Below, piece after piece: positions 48,936 to 59,613 of a DNA stretch of 64,000 bases; the stretch's first letter is position 1; each line of letters starts with the position of its first letter. The notes beneath the pieces are model-generated. The model had not been told where the DNA came from, ran no database searches, and worked only from the letters and a program-made list of their open reading frames with translations. Source of the DNA: Stenotrophomonas sp. 364 (GTDB lineage: Bacteria; Pseudomonadota; Gammaproteobacteria; Xanthomonadales; Xanthomonadaceae). The stretch is from contig NZ_CP047135.1 in NCBI RefSeq assembly GCF_009832905.1, positions 3,760,001 through 3,824,000 of the forward strand, read 5' to 3'. The translations under genes were made by a program, and so were the position numbers.

Positions 48936-49019
48936 GAATCCCACCCTCACGACAGTGCCCCGCGCTGGCGTGCGATGTGCGTGCTTCCGTCCCCGCCTGA
49001 CGTGCCCGGAGCCTCCCCC

Positions 49020-49637
49020 ATGCTGCTCTCCCTGATCTACCTCATCGCCATTTCCGCCGAAGCCATGACCGGCGCGCTGTCCGCCGGACGGCGGCGCATG
49101 GACCTGTTCGGCGTGGTCATCATTGCCTGCGTCACCGCGCTGGGCGGTGGCTCGCTGCGCGACATCGTGCTGGGCCACTATCCGCTGGGCTGGGTGAAGC
49201 ACCCCGAGTACCTGGGCTTCACCATCTGCGCGGCGTTGATCGCCACCTGGGTGGCGCGCTGGATGCACCACTTCCGCCGCACCTTCCTGGTGCTGGATGG
49301 GCTGGGGCTGATCTGTTTCACCCTGATCGGCTGCGCGGTGGCGCGCGATGCCGGCCACGCCGCGCCGATCGTGCTGATCTCGGGCATGCTGACCGGCGCC
49401 TTCGGCGGCGTGCTGCGCGACGTGCTGTGCAACGAGGTGCCGCTGATCTTCCAGAAGGAACTGTATGCGGTGATCACCCTGTTCACCGGCGCGGCCTACC
49501 TGGGCCTGCTGGAGCTGGGCGTGTCGATCAACGCGGCCACGCTGTGGTGTTTGGGCGGCGGCTTCCTGCTGCGCCTGCTGGCCATCCACTTCAAATGGGA
49601 AATGCCCAAGTTCGTCTACCGCGACGAGGTGCATTGA
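49020..49637 (+). CDS. UPF0126/TRIC-family membrane protein (glycine transporter family)
   Basis: 205 residues from the ATG MLLSLIYLIAISAEA with GGAG nine bases upstream. It has seven hydrophobic helices in two repeats, each with a conserved glycine motif (ALGGGSLRDIVLGHYPL and GAFGGVLRDVLCNEVP), the TRIC channel signature. Pfam names this family a glycine transporter; the riboswitch just upstream supports glycine import or export here. Confidence 0.92.
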   Translation: MLLSLIYLIAISAEAMTGALSAGRRRMDLFGVVIIACVTALGGGSLRDIVLGHYPLGWVKHPEYLGFTICAALIATWVARWMHHFRRTFLVLDGLGLICFTLIGCAVARDAGHAAPIVLISGMLTGAFGGVLRDVLCNEVPLIFQKELYAVITLFTGAAYLGLLELGVSINAATLWCLGGGFLLRLLAIHFKWEMPKFVYRDEVH

Positions 49638-49653
49638 ACGGACCGTTCAATGC
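49631..49653. repeat. Inverted repeat overlapping the end of the transporter gene
   Basis: GCATTGAACGG-A-CCGTTCAATGC has perfect 11-bp arms and includes the stop codon of the upstream gene. There is no T-run, so it may protect the 3' end or bind a protein. Confidence 0.6.
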
Positions 49654-49680
49654 ACCGGTAGCACCCGACCGTCTCCGCTC

Positions 49681-49696
49681 CATGACCAAGGTCATG
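49681..49696. promoter_or_regulatory. Palindromic operator candidate upstream of the RND operon
   Basis: CATGACC-AA-GGTCATG has perfect 7-bp arms. It is 178 bases before the adaptor gene start and lies in the non-coding gap where the promoter of the operon is expected. No repressor gene is nearby. Confidence 0.4.
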
Positions 49697-49874
49697 TGAG
49701 TGCAGGCACCCACACGCGGTACCATGACGCCCCCGCCCCTCCCGGGTCGGTATCCAGCCACGCTGCGGCATTCGACCAGCGGCCCCGCCAGACAACCCCA
49801 CTTCGCCTCGCCTGCCCCCACGGGCCGGTAAACCATGGACGCGTTCGCCGTGTGGCGTACGCGCAGGATGCCCC

Positions 49875-51050
49875 ATGTCTGCCCCGCTCCCCTCGCGTTC
49901 CCGTCGTCTGTTCAAACCGCTGTTGGTCGGGGCCGTGCTGGCCGCCGCCGTGATCGCCTGGCGGGTGTTGTCGCCCGCGCCGGCCGCCGAAGCCGCGCCC
50001 GCGAGCACTGCAACACCGGTGCGCGTGGCCACGGTGGTGCGCGAAGACCTGGTGGTGCGCCTGAAGGCGCTGGGCACGGTGACGCCGTTGCATACGGTGA
50101 GCCTGCGCAGCCGCGTGGACGGCGAACTGCTGCGGCTGTCGTTCCGCGAGGGCGAGCACGTCAAGGCCGGCGACCTGATCGCCGAGATCGACCCGCGTCC
50201 CTACCAGGTGGCATTGACGCGTGCGCTGGGCACCCAGCAGCAGAACCTGGCCGAACTGGACAACGCGCAGACCCAGCTCAAGCGTTACAGCGAACTACAG
50301 GCCAAGCACTTCGTCTCTGCCCAGGACCTGAGCGACCAGCAGAGCAAGGTGCGCCAGCTGCAGGGCCGTCGGCAGACCGACCAGGCCGCGGTGGACGAAG
50401 CCCGCCTGCAGCTGCAGTACACCCGCATCACCGCGCCGGTGGCCGGGCGCATGGGCCTGCGCAACGTGGACGTGGGCAACCTGGTGCGCAGCGGCGATAC
50501 CGAACCGCTGGCCACCATCACCCAGACCACGCCGATCAGCGTGCTGTTCACCGTGCCCGAGCCGGACCTGCCAGCGGTGGTGGCCGCCGTGCGCGCCACG
50601 CCCGACCTCACGGTGGAAGCCTGGGATCGCGAAGAGCGTCAGGCGCTCGGCAGCGGCGTGCTGTCCAGCCTGGACAACCGCATCGACACCGCCACCGGCA
50701 CGCTGAAGCTGCGCGCGCAGTTCGCCAATGCCGACGAGGCGCTGTTCCCCAACCAGTTCGTCAACATCCGCCTGCAGGTCAGCAGTGCCGATGCGGTGGT
50801 GATTCCCAACGCCGCCGTGCAGTTCGGCAGCAAGGGCAGCTATGTGTACGTGATCGCGCCGAACAACACCTCGCACCTGCGCAACGTGGTACTGGGCCCG
50901 GCCGATGGCGAGCGCGTCTCGGTGCGCGAAGGCCTCAAGGCCGGCGAGCGGGTGGTGGTAGAAGGCATCGACGGCCTGCGCGAAGGTGCGCCGGTGGAGG
51001 TGGTGCCCACGCCGACAACACAGGTGGACGCGCCGCGGACCGGCGCATGA
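49875..51050 (+). CDS. mdtA: RND efflux periplasmic adaptor (MdtA / SmeI-like)
   Basis: 391 residues with an N-terminal membrane anchor ([19 protein letters not shown]). Order of domains: barrel-sandwich part with [18 protein letters not shown], the alpha-hairpin ([17 protein letters not shown] ... [12 protein letters not shown]), then [19 protein letters not shown] and the beta-barrel. It links the pumps to an outer-membrane channel. The stop overlaps the start of the next gene. Confidence 0.95.
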   Translation: MSAPLPSRSRRLFKPLLVGAVLAAAVIAWRVLSPAPAAEAAPASTATPVRVATVVREDLVVRLKALGTVTPLHTVSLRSRVDGELLRLSFREGEHVKAGDLIAEIDPRPYQVALTRALGTQQQNLAELDNAQTQLKRYSELQAKHFVSAQDLSDQQSKVRQLQGRRQTDQAAVDEARLQLQYTRITAPVAGRMGLRNVDVGNLVRSGDTEPLATITQTTPISVLFTVPEPDLPAVVAAVRATPDLTVEAWDREERQALGSGVLSSLDNRIDTATGTLKLRAQFANADEALFPNQFVNIRLQVSSADAVVIPNAAVQFGSKGSYVYVIAPNNTSHLRNVVLGPADGERVSVREGLKAGERVVVEGIDGLREGAPVEVVPTPTTQVDAPRTGA

Positions 51051-54000
51051 ACCTCTCGCGGCCCTTCATCGAGCGCCCGGTCGCCACCACGCTGCTGATG
51101 GTGGCGCTGCTGCTGTCCGGCATCCTGGCCTACCGGCTGCTGCCGGTGGCGGCACTGCCGCAGGTGGATTACCCGATCATCCAGGTCACCACGCTGTATA
51201 CCGGTGCCAGCCCGGGGGTGACCACCCGTGCGGTGACCGCGCCGCTGGAGCGCCAGCTCGGCCAGATTCCCGGGCTGAAGCAGATGTCGTCCACCAGCTC
51301 CGGCGGCGCCTCGGTGATCACCCTGCAGTTCTCGCTGGAGGTCGCCCTCGGCGTGGCCGAGCAGGAAGTGCAGGCCGCGATCAACGCCGCCGACAGCTTC
51401 CTGCCCGACGACCTGCCGGTGCCACCGGTGTACCGCAAGGTCAACCCGGCTGATACGCCGATCCTGACCCTGGCGGTAACCTCGCAGGGGCTGTCGCTGC
51501 CGCAGGTGCACGACCTGGTGGATACGCGCATGGCCCAGCGCCTGTCGCAGCTGCCGGGCGTGGGCCTGGTCAGCCTGGCCGGCGGGCAGCGCCCGGCGGT
51601 GCGCATCCAGGTGAATCCGTCGGCGCTGGCCGCCAACGGGCTGAGCATGGCCAGCATCCGCACCGCGATCGGCGCGGCCAACGTCAACATGCCCAAGGGC
51701 AGCTTCGACGGCCCCACCCGCGCGATCATGCTCGATGCCAACGACCAGATGCGCTCGGTGGCCGAGTACCGGGCGCTGATCCTGGCTTACAAGGACGGCG
51801 CGCCGCTGCGCCTGGGCGACGTGGCCACAATCGAAGACGGCGCGGAAAACCGCCAGCTGGCCGCGTGGTCGGGCACCACGCCGGCGGTGCTGATCAACAT
51901 CCAGCGCCAGCCCGGTGCCAACGTGATCGCCGTGGTGGACCAGGTGCGGGCGCTGCTGCCGCAGCTGCAGGCATCGCTGCCCAAGGGCGTGGACGTGGCG
52001 GTGCTGAGCGACCGCACCGAATCGATCCGCGCCTCCATCCGTGGCGTGCAGCACGAACTGCTGATCGCCATCGCGCTGGTGGTGATGGTCACCTTCGTGT
52101 TCCTGCGCAACATACCGGCCACGATCATTCCCAGCATCGCGGTGCCGCTGTCGCTGGTGGGCACCTTCGGGGTGATGCTGCTGGCCGGGTTCTCACTCAA
52201 CAACCTCACCCTGATGGCGCTCACCATCGCCACCGGCTTCGTGGTCGACGATGCGATCGTGATGCTGGAGAACATCGCCCGCCATCTGGAGCGCGGCGCC
52301 ACGCCGATGCAGGCGGCACTGAAGGGCGCCCGGCAGATCGGCTTCACCCTGATCTCGCTGACCCTGTCGCTGATCGCGGTGCTGATCCCGCTGCTGTTCA
52401 TGGCCGACGTGGTGGGCAAGCTGTTCCACGAGTTCGCGATCACCCTGGCGGTGGCGATCGGCATTTCGCTGCTGGTCTCGCTGACGCTGACCCCGATGAT
52501 GTGCGCGCGCCTGCTCAAGGCCGGGCATGCCACCCGCCGCGATGCCGACGGCCAGGAATCGGCGCAGCAGGGCGACCCGTTCGACCGCGTGGTGGCGATC
52601 TACGACCGCCAGCTGCACTGGGTGCTGCAGCGCCAGCCGCTGATGCTGGGCGCCACCGTGGCCACCCTGCTGCTCACCGCCGCGCTGTACGTGTGGGTGC
52701 CCAAGGGTTTCTTCCCGGTGCAGGACGCTGGCCTGATCCAGGGCATCAGCGAAGCGCCGCAGTCGATCTCGTTCCAGGCCATGGCGCAGCGCCAGCAGGC
52801 GCTTGCGTCGGCACTGCTGGACGATGAGGACGTGGCCAGCCTGTCCTCGTTCATCGGCGTGGACGGCAACAACGCCACGCTCAACAGTGGCCGGTTGCTG
52901 ATCGAACTGAAACCACACGCGCAGCGCAGCAGCGACGCACAAGCGATCATCGCGCGCCTGCAGCAGCGCGTGGCGCACGTGCCCGGCATCACGCTGTACC
53001 TGCAGCCGGTGCAGGAACTGGGCATCGAGGACCGGATCAGCCGCACCCAATACCAGTTCACCCTGACCAGCCCCGACAGCGACCAGCTTGCGCAATGGAC
53101 GCCCCGGTTGCTGGCCCACCTGCAGCAGTCCCCAGCCCTGGCCGACGTGGCCAGCGACCTGCAGGACCAGGGCCTGCAGGCGCACGTGCTGATCGACCGC
53201 GTCGCCGCCGCGCGCCTGGGCATCAGCGTGGACGCGGTGGCCGATGCGCTGTACGACGCGTTCGGCCAGCGCCAGATCTCCACCATCTTCACCCAGGCCA
53301 ACCAGTACCGGGTGGTGCTGGAAGCGCGCCCGGACGCGGCCTTCGGGCCGGACGCCATCGCGCGCCTGCACGTGGCCGGGCCGGATGGCAGGCAGGTGGC
53401 GTTGAATGGCATCGCGCGCATCGAGCAGCGCCCCGCGCATCTATTGATCAACCACGTGGGCCAGTTCCCGGCGGTGACGTTCTCGTTCAACCTGGCACCC
53501 GGTGCGTCGCTGGGCGAAGCGGTGCAGGCCATTGAAGGCGCGCGTGCGGCGATCGGCCTGCCTACCGGGGTGGAGCTGCGCCTGCAGGGGGCGGCCGACG
53601 CGTTCCGCGCCTCGCTGTCGAGCACGCTGTGGCTGGTGCTGGCCGCGGTGGTGGTGATGTACCTGGTGCTGGGCGTGCTGTATGAGAGTTTCATCCACCC
53701 CATCACCATCCTCTCAACGCTGCCCTCGGCCACGGTGGGCGCGCTGCTGGCCCTGCTGCTGAGCGGGCGCAGCCTGGACCTGATCGCGGTGATCGGCATC
53801 GTGCTGCTGATCGGGCTGGTAAAGAAGAACGCGATCATGATGATCGACTTCGCGCTGGAGGCCGAGCGTGAGTTCGGCCTGGCCCCGCGCCAGGCGATTC
53901 ACCAGGCCGCGCTGCTGCGCTTCCGTCCGATCCTGATGACCACCCTGGCCGCGCTGTTCGGCGCCATTCCGCTGATGTTCGCCAGCGGCTCGGGCGCGGA

Positions 54001-54154
54001 ACTGCGGCAGCCGCTGGGCGTGGTGATGGTGGGCGGGCTGATCGTCAGCCAAGTGCTCACCCTGTTCACCACGCCGGTGATCTACCTGTTCTTCGACCGC
54101 TTCCGCCGGCGTCCGGCCGAACGTGCCGACGATGCGGCCGAGGCCCACGCGTGA
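51047..54154 (+). CDS. mdtB: RND efflux pump, MdtB-type (SmeJ-like)
   Basis: 1035 residues; the ATG overlaps the adaptor stop by four bases. Twelve membrane helices in two halves with two large periplasmic loops. The proton relay is intact: two adjacent Asp in [13 protein letters not shown] (TM4) and Lys in [13 protein letters not shown] (TM10). Ends with a polar tail. In MdtBC-type systems this pump works as a heterotrimer with MdtC. Confidence 0.95.
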   Translation: MNLSRPFIERPVATTLLMVALLLSGILAYRLLPVAALPQVDYPIIQVTTLYTGASPGVTTRAVTAPLERQLGQIPGLKQMSSTSSGGASVITLQFSLEVALGVAEQEVQAAINAADSFLPDDLPVPPVYRKVNPADTPILTLAVTSQGLSLPQVHDLVDTRMAQRLSQLPGVGLVSLAGGQRPAVRIQVNPSALAANGLSMASIRTAIGAANVNMPKGSFDGPTRAIMLDANDQMRSVAEYRALILAYKDGAPLRLGDVATIEDGAENRQLAAWSGTTPAVLINIQRQPGANVIAVVDQVRALLPQLQASLPKGVDVAVLSDRTESIRASIRGVQHELLIAIALVVMVTFVFLRNIPATIIPSIAVPLSLVGTFGVMLLAGFSLNNLTLMALTIATGFVVDDAIVMLENIARHLERGATPMQAALKGARQIGFTLISLTLSLIAVLIPLLFMADVVGKLFHEFAITLAVAIGISLLVSLTLTPMMCARLLKAGHATRRDADGQESAQQGDPFDRVVAIYDRQLHWVLQRQPLMLGATVATLLLTAALYVWVPKGFFPVQDAGLIQGISEAPQSISFQAMAQRQQALASALLDDEDVASLSSFIGVDGNNATLNSGRLLIELKPHAQRSSDAQAIIARLQQRVAHVPGITLYLQPVQELGIEDRISRTQYQFTLTSPDSDQLAQWTPRLLAHLQQSPALADVASDLQDQGLQAHVLIDRVAAARLGISVDAVADALYDAFGQRQISTIFTQANQYRVVLEARPDAAFGPDAIARLHVAGPDGRQVALNGIARIEQRPAHLLINHVGQFPAVTFSFNLAPGASLGEAVQAIEGARAAIGLPTGVELRLQGAADAFRASLSSTLWLVLAAVVVMYLVLGVLYESFIHPITILSTLPSATVGALLALLLSGRSLDLIAVIGIVLLIGLVKKNAIMMIDFALEAEREFGLAPRQAIHQAALLRFRPILMTTLAALFGAIPLMFASGSGAELRQPLGVVMVGGLIVSQVLTLFTTPVIYLFFDRFRRRPAERADDAAEAHA

Positions 54155-57100
54155 GTCCGCTTGCGCGGGCGATCGGCTGGTTCGTGCAGCACCCGGTGGC
54201 CACCCTGCTGCTGTCGGTGGCGGTGGTGCTGGCCGGCCTGCTGGGGCTGCGGCTGCTGCCGGTGGCACCGCTGCCACAGGTGGACTACCCGGCGATCAAC
54301 GTCAGCGCCAGCCTGCCCGGGGCCAGCCCCGAATCGATGGCGGCCAACGTGGCCACGCCGCTGGAACGGGCGCTGGGCACGATTCCGGGCTTGAGCCGGA
54401 TTGACTCGGCCAGCACCCAGGGCTCCACCCAGATCGAGCTGCAGTTCGAGTTGGGCCGCGACGTGGACAGCGCCGCGCGCGACGTGCAGGCGGCGATCAA
54501 TGCCGCCCGCGCGCAGTTGCCCAGCGGCATGCCGGGCATGCCCCAGTACAACAAGGTCAATCCCTCGCAGGCACCGATCCTGGCGCTGGCGCTGAGTTCG
54601 GACAGCCTCTCGCCCGGTCAGATCTTCGATGTGGCCTCCACGGTGATCGCGCAGAAGCTGGCGCAGATTCCCGGGGTCGGCGAAGTGCAGGTGGGCGGCA
54701 GCTCGCTGCCGGCGGTGCGCGTGTCGCTGGATCCCAATGCGCTCAACCAGCAGCGCATCGCACTGGATGATGTCGCGGCGGCCATCCGCACCGCCAACGC
54801 ACTCAAGCCGCTGGGCAACGTGGCCAGCCAGAGCCGGCAATGGCAGCTGGAGGCCAGCCTGCAGCTGCGCACCGCCGCCGAGTACCGCGACCTGATCATC
54901 GCCATGCGCGAAGGCCGCCCGGTGCACCTGCGCGACGTCGCCCAGGTCAGCGAGGACGTGGAAGACCGCTATGCCAGCGGCTTCCACAACCAGCGCCCTG
55001 CGGTGCTGCTGATCGTCAGCCGCCAGCCGGACGCCAACATCATCGAGACCGTCGACGCCATCAACGCGCAGATGGACACGCTGCAGGCGCTGCTGCCGGC
55101 CAGCATCGACATGCAGGTGGTGATGGACCGCTCGCCGGTGATCCGCGCCACCCTGCACGAGGCCGAGCTGACCCTGCTGCTGGCCATCGCCCTGGTGGTG
55201 CTGGTGGTGCTGGCGTTCCTGGGTCACTGGCGCGCCGCGCTGGTGCCGACCCTGGCCATTCCGGTGTCGCTGCTGGGTGCGCTTGCGGTGATCGCGCTGC
55301 TCGGTTTCTCGCTCAACACGCTGTCGCTGATGGCGCTGATCGTGGCCGCGGTGCTGGTGGTGGACGATGCCATCGTGGTGCTGGAGAACATCGCCCGCCA
55401 TCGCGAAGGAGGCGCCTCACCGATGGATGCGGCCCTGCGCGGTGCCGGTGAAGTGGGTGCCACGCTGTTGTCGATGAACATCGCGCTGGCGGTGGTCTTC
55501 GTGTCGATCCTGTTCCTGGACGACTTCGTGGAGAAGCTGTTCCGCGAGTTCTCGCTGACCCTGGTGGCGGCGATGGGCGTGTCGCTGCTGGTCTCGCTGA
55601 GCCTGACTCCGATGCTGTGCGCACGTCTGCTCGGCCGTGAGCGGCCCGGTGCGGGCAACGTGCTGCAACGGGGCGGCACGGCGTTGTTCGAGCGGCTGCG
55701 CGGTGGCTACGTGGCCAGCCTGCAGACGATGCTGCGCTGGCTGGCCGTGCCGGTGCTGCTGTTCGGCGCGGTGATCGGGCTGAACGTGTGGCTGTTCCAG
55801 CAGGTGCCCAAAGGCATCGTGCCCAAGCAGGACACGGCACAGCTGCGTGGTTTCGCGCGCGGCGACGATGGTCTGTCGTTCCAGGTGATGCAGCCCAAGA
55901 TCGATGCGTATCGGAAGCTGCTGCTGGCCGACCCGGCCATCAGCGACATCATCGGGTACATCGGCGGGCGCAGCGGGGTCAACAACGCCTTCATCATGAT
56001 CAAGATGAAGCCGCTGGCCGAGCGCAAGGTGTCCAGCCAGCAGGTGATCGACCGCCTGCGCAGCAACATGCCGAAGATTCCCGGCGGCGGCATGTTCCTG
56101 TGGGTGGACCAGGACATCAAGCTGGAAGGCAGCGGCGACAGCGGCCAGTACGAGTTCCAGCTGCTGTCCGGCGAGCTGGAACCTCTACGGCAATGGGCAC
56201 CCAAGGTGGCCGACGCCCTGCGCGCCCTGCCCGAACTGGTGGACGTGGAATCCAAGGGCGACGAAGGCATGCGCCAGGTGGTGCTGGACATCGACCGCGA
56301 CGCCGCAGCACGTTTGGGCGTGGACATGCGCATGATCGCGTCGGTGCTCAACAACGCCTTCAGCCAGCGCCAGGTGGCCACGTTGTACGACACGCTCAAC
56401 CAGTACCGCGTGGTGATGGAACTGGACCCGCGCTACACCCAGGACCCGTCCACGCTGGACCAGATCCACGTGATCGGCAAGGACGGGCAGCGCCTGCCGC
56501 TGTCCTCGATTGCCAGCTGGTCCTACGGCATGGCGCCGGACCGCATTTACCACAGCCAGCAGTTCGCCTCGGTCTGGATCGAGTTCGCGCTCGCACCCGG
56601 CGTAACCCTGGACCAGGCCGTGAAAGCCGTGGACCGCGCGATGGCCGGCATCATGCTGCCCACCCATGTACAGGCCAGGCTGAGTGGCGAGGCCGGTGGC
56701 TTCGAGACGCTGCGCGAGCGCCAACTGTGGCTGATCGTGGGCGCAATGCTCGCGGTGTACCTGGTGCTGGGCGTGCTGTACGAGAGCTTCGTGCAGCCGC
56801 TGGCGATCCTGTCCACCCTGCCCTCGGCCGGTGTGGGCGCCCTGCTGGCGCTGATGGCCTTCGGCAACGAATTGAACCTGATCTCGCTGCTGGGGCTGTT
56901 CCTGCTGATAGGCGTGGTGATGAAGAACACCATCCTGATGATCGACTTCGCGCTTTCGGCCGAACGCGAGCGCGGCTTGTCGCCGTATGACGCCATCTGC
57001 GAGGCGGCACGGCTGCGCTTCCGGCCGATCCTGATGACCAGTGTGGCGGCGTTGCTGGGAACGTTGCCACTGATGCTGGCCACCGGCGAAGGCTGGGAGA

Positions 57101-57216
57101 TGCGGCAGCCGCTGGGGATCGCGGTCGTGGGTGGGTTGCTGGTGAGCCAGTGGCTGACGTTGTATACGACGCCGGCGATCTACCTGGCCTTGGCGAAGCT
57201 GCGGCGGGCGGCCTGA
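54151..57216 (+). CDS. mdtC: RND efflux pump, MdtC-type (SmeK-like)
   Basis: 1021 residues from a GTG overlapping the mdtB stop by four bases. Same twelve-helix layout; the relay residues are in [14 protein letters not shown] and [13 protein letters not shown]. No outer-membrane factor gene follows, so the system must use a TolC-like channel from elsewhere, as described for SmeIJK of S. maltophilia. Overlapping starts in all three genes point to fixed subunit ratios. Confidence 0.95.
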   Translation: MSPLARAIGWFVQHPVATLLLSVAVVLAGLLGLRLLPVAPLPQVDYPAINVSASLPGASPESMAANVATPLERALGTIPGLSRIDSASTQGSTQIELQFELGRDVDSAARDVQAAINAARAQLPSGMPGMPQYNKVNPSQAPILALALSSDSLSPGQIFDVASTVIAQKLAQIPGVGEVQVGGSSLPAVRVSLDPNALNQQRIALDDVAAAIRTANALKPLGNVASQSRQWQLEASLQLRTAAEYRDLIIAMREGRPVHLRDVAQVSEDVEDRYASGFHNQRPAVLLIVSRQPDANIIETVDAINAQMDTLQALLPASIDMQVVMDRSPVIRATLHEAELTLLLAIALVVLVVLAFLGHWRAALVPTLAIPVSLLGALAVIALLGFSLNTLSLMALIVAAVLVVDDAIVVLENIARHREGGASPMDAALRGAGEVGATLLSMNIALAVVFVSILFLDDFVEKLFREFSLTLVAAMGVSLLVSLSLTPMLCARLLGRERPGAGNVLQRGGTALFERLRGGYVASLQTMLRWLAVPVLLFGAVIGLNVWLFQQVPKGIVPKQDTAQLRGFARGDDGLSFQVMQPKIDAYRKLLLADPAISDIIGYIGGRSGVNNAFIMIKMKPLAERKVSSQQVIDRLRSNMPKIPGGGMFLWVDQDIKLEGSGDSGQYEFQLLSGELEPLRQWAPKVADALRALPELVDVESKGDEGMRQVVLDIDRDAAARLGVDMRMIASVLNNAFSQRQVATLYDTLNQYRVVMELDPRYTQDPSTLDQIHVIGKDGQRLPLSSIASWSYGMAPDRIYHSQQFASVWIEFALAPGVTLDQAVKAVDRAMAGIMLPTHVQARLSGEAGGFETLRERQLWLIVGAMLAVYLVLGVLYESFVQPLAILSTLPSAGVGALLALMAFGNELNLISLLGLFLLIGVVMKNTILMIDFALSAERERGLSPYDAICEAARLRFRPILMTSVAALLGTLPLMLATGEGWEMRQPLGIAVVGGLLVSQWLTLYTTPAIYLALAKLRRAA

Positions 57217-57252
57217 ACGATCGGCGACAGGATCAGACGTTCGGCACCGGGC

Positions 57253-57726
57253 TCACCGGTCCTGCCGCACCCTCACAAGCAGTGGCGTTCCCTGGCCCTG
57301 CTGGAGGGCATCACGGTCGACGCGATAGACCCATTCATCCCAGTCACCGAAGAGGCGGAGATAGCCGTCCAGATCGGCGATAGTCCCGCTTCCGTATCGG
57401 CATTGATCGTCTTCAGGCCAGTCCGCAACGAAGAACACGAACGTTTCGTGGCCTGCGGCCTCGCCCGACTGCACCAGCGCCTTCAGTGTTTCAACAACGT
57501 GCCTGCGCACATGGCCGAAGTCGGTCGCACCGGCCTCCACGTCCACAGGAAGCCGGCCGACCCAGCACCAGTCGAAACGAGCGGCAAGACGCTGCAAACC
57601 AGGGCGAAGTTCCGTCCAGAATCGATCCAGGCCGTGTTCGATGGATGGCGCGCTGGTTTCCATGAGGCCTGCCCACCCACAGATCTGATGCGGGGGATGC
57701 GCGAAAGCGATGCCGACTTGATACAT
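57253..57726 (-). CDS. Hypothetical protein, unknown function
   Basis: 157 residues from the ATG MYQVGIAFAHPP with AGGA upstream. It contains a Trp-rich middle (ICGWAGLMET and FDWCWVGRL) and an acidic FFVADWPEDDQCR region. There are no membrane segments and no family I recognise. Convergent with the RND operon. Confidence 0.55.
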   Translation of the reverse strand: MYQVGIAFAHPPHQICGWAGLMETSAPSIEHGLDRFWTELRPGLQRLAARFDWCWVGRLPVDVEAGATDFGHVRRHVVETLKALVQSGEAAGHETFVFFVADWPEDDQCRYGSGTIADLDGYLRLFGDWDEWVYRVDRDALQQGQGTPLLVRVRQDR

Positions 57727-58047
57727 ACTGCCGTCCTGGCCCGATGTTTGCGGAGACGCTAGCACCATCGCTGGATTCCCTCAACGAAAGTGCATCCGCA
57801 GGCGGAAGAGCCAAGCTCGGCTCCTCAGGAGCGTCACCGCTCCCTTGCGAAGGGTATCCAGCAGGCACCGAGCTGCCGCGTTCTTCTTGAGCGGCGCAAC
57901 CGGCAGATGCACGCCGGTTGTATCTCGCCGTGACTGGAGCAGCGGTCAATTTGCGAGCTACTTCCAACTGTTTGACTCAGGTCAAGCATCTGTACCCGCG
58001 ACGTCCTTGCCCAATGCGCCCGGCACAGTGCCGGGCGCATCCGCCAC
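57727..58047. other. Gene-free gap before the DAHP synthase gene
   Basis: About 320 bases. I see no gene or recognisable promoter. The only structure is a strong palindrome at 58014-58040 (listed separately). Confidence 0.5.
58014..58040 (-). terminator. Strong hairpin after the DAHP synthase gene
   Basis: ATGCGCCCGGCAC and GTGCCGGGCGCAT are perfect 13-bp arms around a single central base, just after the aro gene stop. No T-run follows, so it is a stable 3' structure rather than a classic terminator. Confidence 0.5.
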
Positions 58048-59121
58048 TCACGCCGCCTCGCTGATCCGCGCCGCGCGCCGCGCCCGCACCGCCTGGGCCA
58101 GGCTCTCCAGCACGGCCAGCGAGCTGTCCCAACCGATGCAGCCGTCGGTGATGCTCTGGCCGTAGGTCAGCGGCTGGCCGTCGACGAGGTCCTGGCGGCC
58201 GGCGACCAGATGACTCTCGACCATGACGCCGACAATGCGCTCCTCGCCGTTGGCCAGCTGCGCGTTGATGTCGGCGATGACCTTGGGCTGGTTCTCCGGA
58301 TTCTTGCTGCTGTTGGCGTGGCTGGCATCGATCATGATGCGCGCGGCCAGGTGCGACTTGGCCAGCGTCTGGCTGGTCGCCTCCACGTGGTCGGCATCGT
58401 AGTTCGGCGTCTTGCCGCCGCGCAGGATGACGTGGCAATCCGGATTGCCGGCGGTGGCCACGATCGCGGTGCCGCCTTCCTTGGTCACCGATAGGAAGTG
58501 ATGCGGGTTCGAGGCCGCGCCAATCGCATCGGCGGCGATCTTGATGTTGCCATCGGTGCCGTTCTTGAAGCCCACCGGGCACGACAGGCCCGAGGCGAGC
58601 TCGCGGTGCACCTGGCTCTCGGTGGTGCGTGCGCCGATCGCGCCCCAGGCCACCAGGTCGGCGATGTACTGCGGCGAGATCACGTCGAGGAATTCCACGC
58701 CGGCCGGCAGGCCAAGCTTGTTGATGTCACGCAGCAGACCGCGCGCGACGCGCAGGCCCTTGTTGATGTTGAAGCTGCCGTCCAGGTCCGGATCGTTGAT
58801 CAGGCCCTTCCAGCCCACCGTGGTGCGCGGCTTCTCGAAGTACACGCGCATGACGATTTCCAGCTCATCGGCGTAGGCATCGCGCAGCGGCTTGAGGCGC
58901 TGGGCGTACTCGATGGCGGCCACCGGGTCATGGATCGAACACGGGCCGATCACGACGGCGAGGCGGTCGTCGCGGCCGTGCAGGATCTCGTGCAGGGCCG
59001 CGCGCGAGGCGCTGACCGTATCGGAGGCTTCGTCGTCACAGGGCAGCATCGCCAGCAGCTGGGCCGGCGGGGTCAACGGTTCGATCTTGCGGATGCGCAG
59101 GTCATCGGTGTGCGGGGGCAT
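58048..59121 (-). CDS. aroG: 3-deoxy-7-phosphoheptulonate (DAHP) synthase, class I
   Basis: 357 residues. It joins PEP and erythrose-4-phosphate as the first step of aromatic amino acid synthesis. The class I barrel is clear: VVIGPCSIHDP, MRVYFEKPRTTVGWKG, GLPAGVEFLD, GARTTESQ (PEP site), KNGTDGNIKIA, IMIDASHANSSK (metal ligand His) and GVMVESHLVAG. It belongs to the AroF/G/H group, but feedback specificity (Phe, Tyr or Trp) cannot be read with confidence. The upstream region holds a leader peptide and terminator (separate entries) suggesting attenuation control. Confidence 0.96.
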   Translation of the reverse strand: MPPHTDDLRIRKIEPLTPPAQLLAMLPCDDEASDTVSASRAALHEILHGRDDRLAVVIGPCSIHDPVAAIEYAQRLKPLRDAYADELEIVMRVYFEKPRTTVGWKGLINDPDLDGSFNINKGLRVARGLLRDINKLGLPAGVEFLDVISPQYIADLVAWGAIGARTTESQVHRELASGLSCPVGFKNGTDGNIKIAADAIGAASNPHHFLSVTKEGGTAIVATAGNPDCHVILRGGKTPNYDADHVEATSQTLAKSHLAARIMIDASHANSSKNPENQPKVIADINAQLANGEERIVGVMVESHLVAGRQDLVDGQPLTYGQSITDGCIGWDSSLAVLESLAQAVRARRAARISEAA

Positions 59122-59164
59122 GGGGGAAACTCCTTGGAAGTGGGGGTCCCCAGCGCGGCGGCAA

Positions 59165-59194
59165 CAAAAAAGCCGCCAGGTGCGCTGGCGGCTT
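59165..59194 (-). terminator. Attenuator terminator before aroG
   Basis: On the minus strand AAGCCGCCAG-CGCAC-CTGGCGGCTT followed by a run of T residues is a complete Rho-independent terminator only about 45 bases before the aroG ATG, inside the leader region, not at a gene end. It is therefore expected to act as a conditional attenuator. Confidence 0.9.
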
Positions 59195-59218
59195 TCGGGA
59201 ATGCGTCTGAAGCTTTCT

Positions 59219-59299
59219 TCAGGGTGAGCGCATGCCTTCCTCCGCCGGTGGCTTCGGAAAGTAATACCAAAAGTAGGAATTGGCGGGGCGTGCGTTCAT
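59219..59299 (-). CDS. Aromatic leader peptide of aroG (26 aa)
   Basis: A reading frame of 26 codons and a TGA stop. It reads M-N-A-R-P-A-N-S then Y-F-W-Y-Y-F at residues 9-14, then a short polar tail. Six consecutive aromatic codons (Tyr, Phe, Trp, Tyr, Tyr, Phe) followed within 25 bases after the stop by a terminator are the mark of ribosome-stall attenuation. The stop codon lies in a small hairpin (CTGAAG/CTTCAG, 59207-59222). No ribosome binding site is seen; the putative -10 is so near that the message may be almost leaderless. Confidence 0.85.
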   Translation of the reverse strand: MNARPANSYFWYYFPKPPAEEGMRSP

Positions 59300-59308
59300 T
59301 GGGGAGTA

Positions 59309-59336
59309 TTGATAGCACAGCTTGTGTGCGGCGCAA
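59309..59336 (-). promoter_or_regulatory. Candidate promoter of the aroG leader
   Basis: On the minus strand TTGCGC and TATCAA are 16 bases apart (4/6 matches each to consensus), with the leader peptide ATG about ten bases after the -10. It is the only candidate in this gap and fits the attenuator model. Confidence 0.4.
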
Positions 59337-59613
59337 AATGTTTCATTCGCAACTGCGGCGGCGGTGTTCAGCCACCGTGGGCGCCGGCCTCATGCCTTCG
59401 GCAGCGCCGCTGTGAGGCCCCTGATGGTTTGATCATTCCTGGGCAAATCATCGCACCTCGCCTCCAGGGCCTCACCCCTTGCACGCAAAGGGCTATTGGC
59501 AACGCGCGGGGCAGCATGCGCGAAACTCGGTCGATGCGGAAGTCCGTGCCGCACCGCTCCCGGACAGTTCAACTGCCAACCGTCGCTCGCCTGCACGTCT
59601 CGTTCAAGTCTCA

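Noticed and set aside
48807..49019. N-terminal extension of the TRIC-family protein
   Set aside because: The earlier ATG lies inside the glycine riboswitch, and the extra codons carry no conserved residue; the ATG at 49020 has a ribosome site and starts the first membrane helix.
49835..51046. An extended N-terminal region for the MdtB pump in the same frame upstream
   Set aside because: The extension lies in the coding sequence of the adaptor in another frame and is low-complexity Arg/Ala/Gly; the pump family starts at [11 protein letters not shown], which overlaps the adaptor stop by ATGA.
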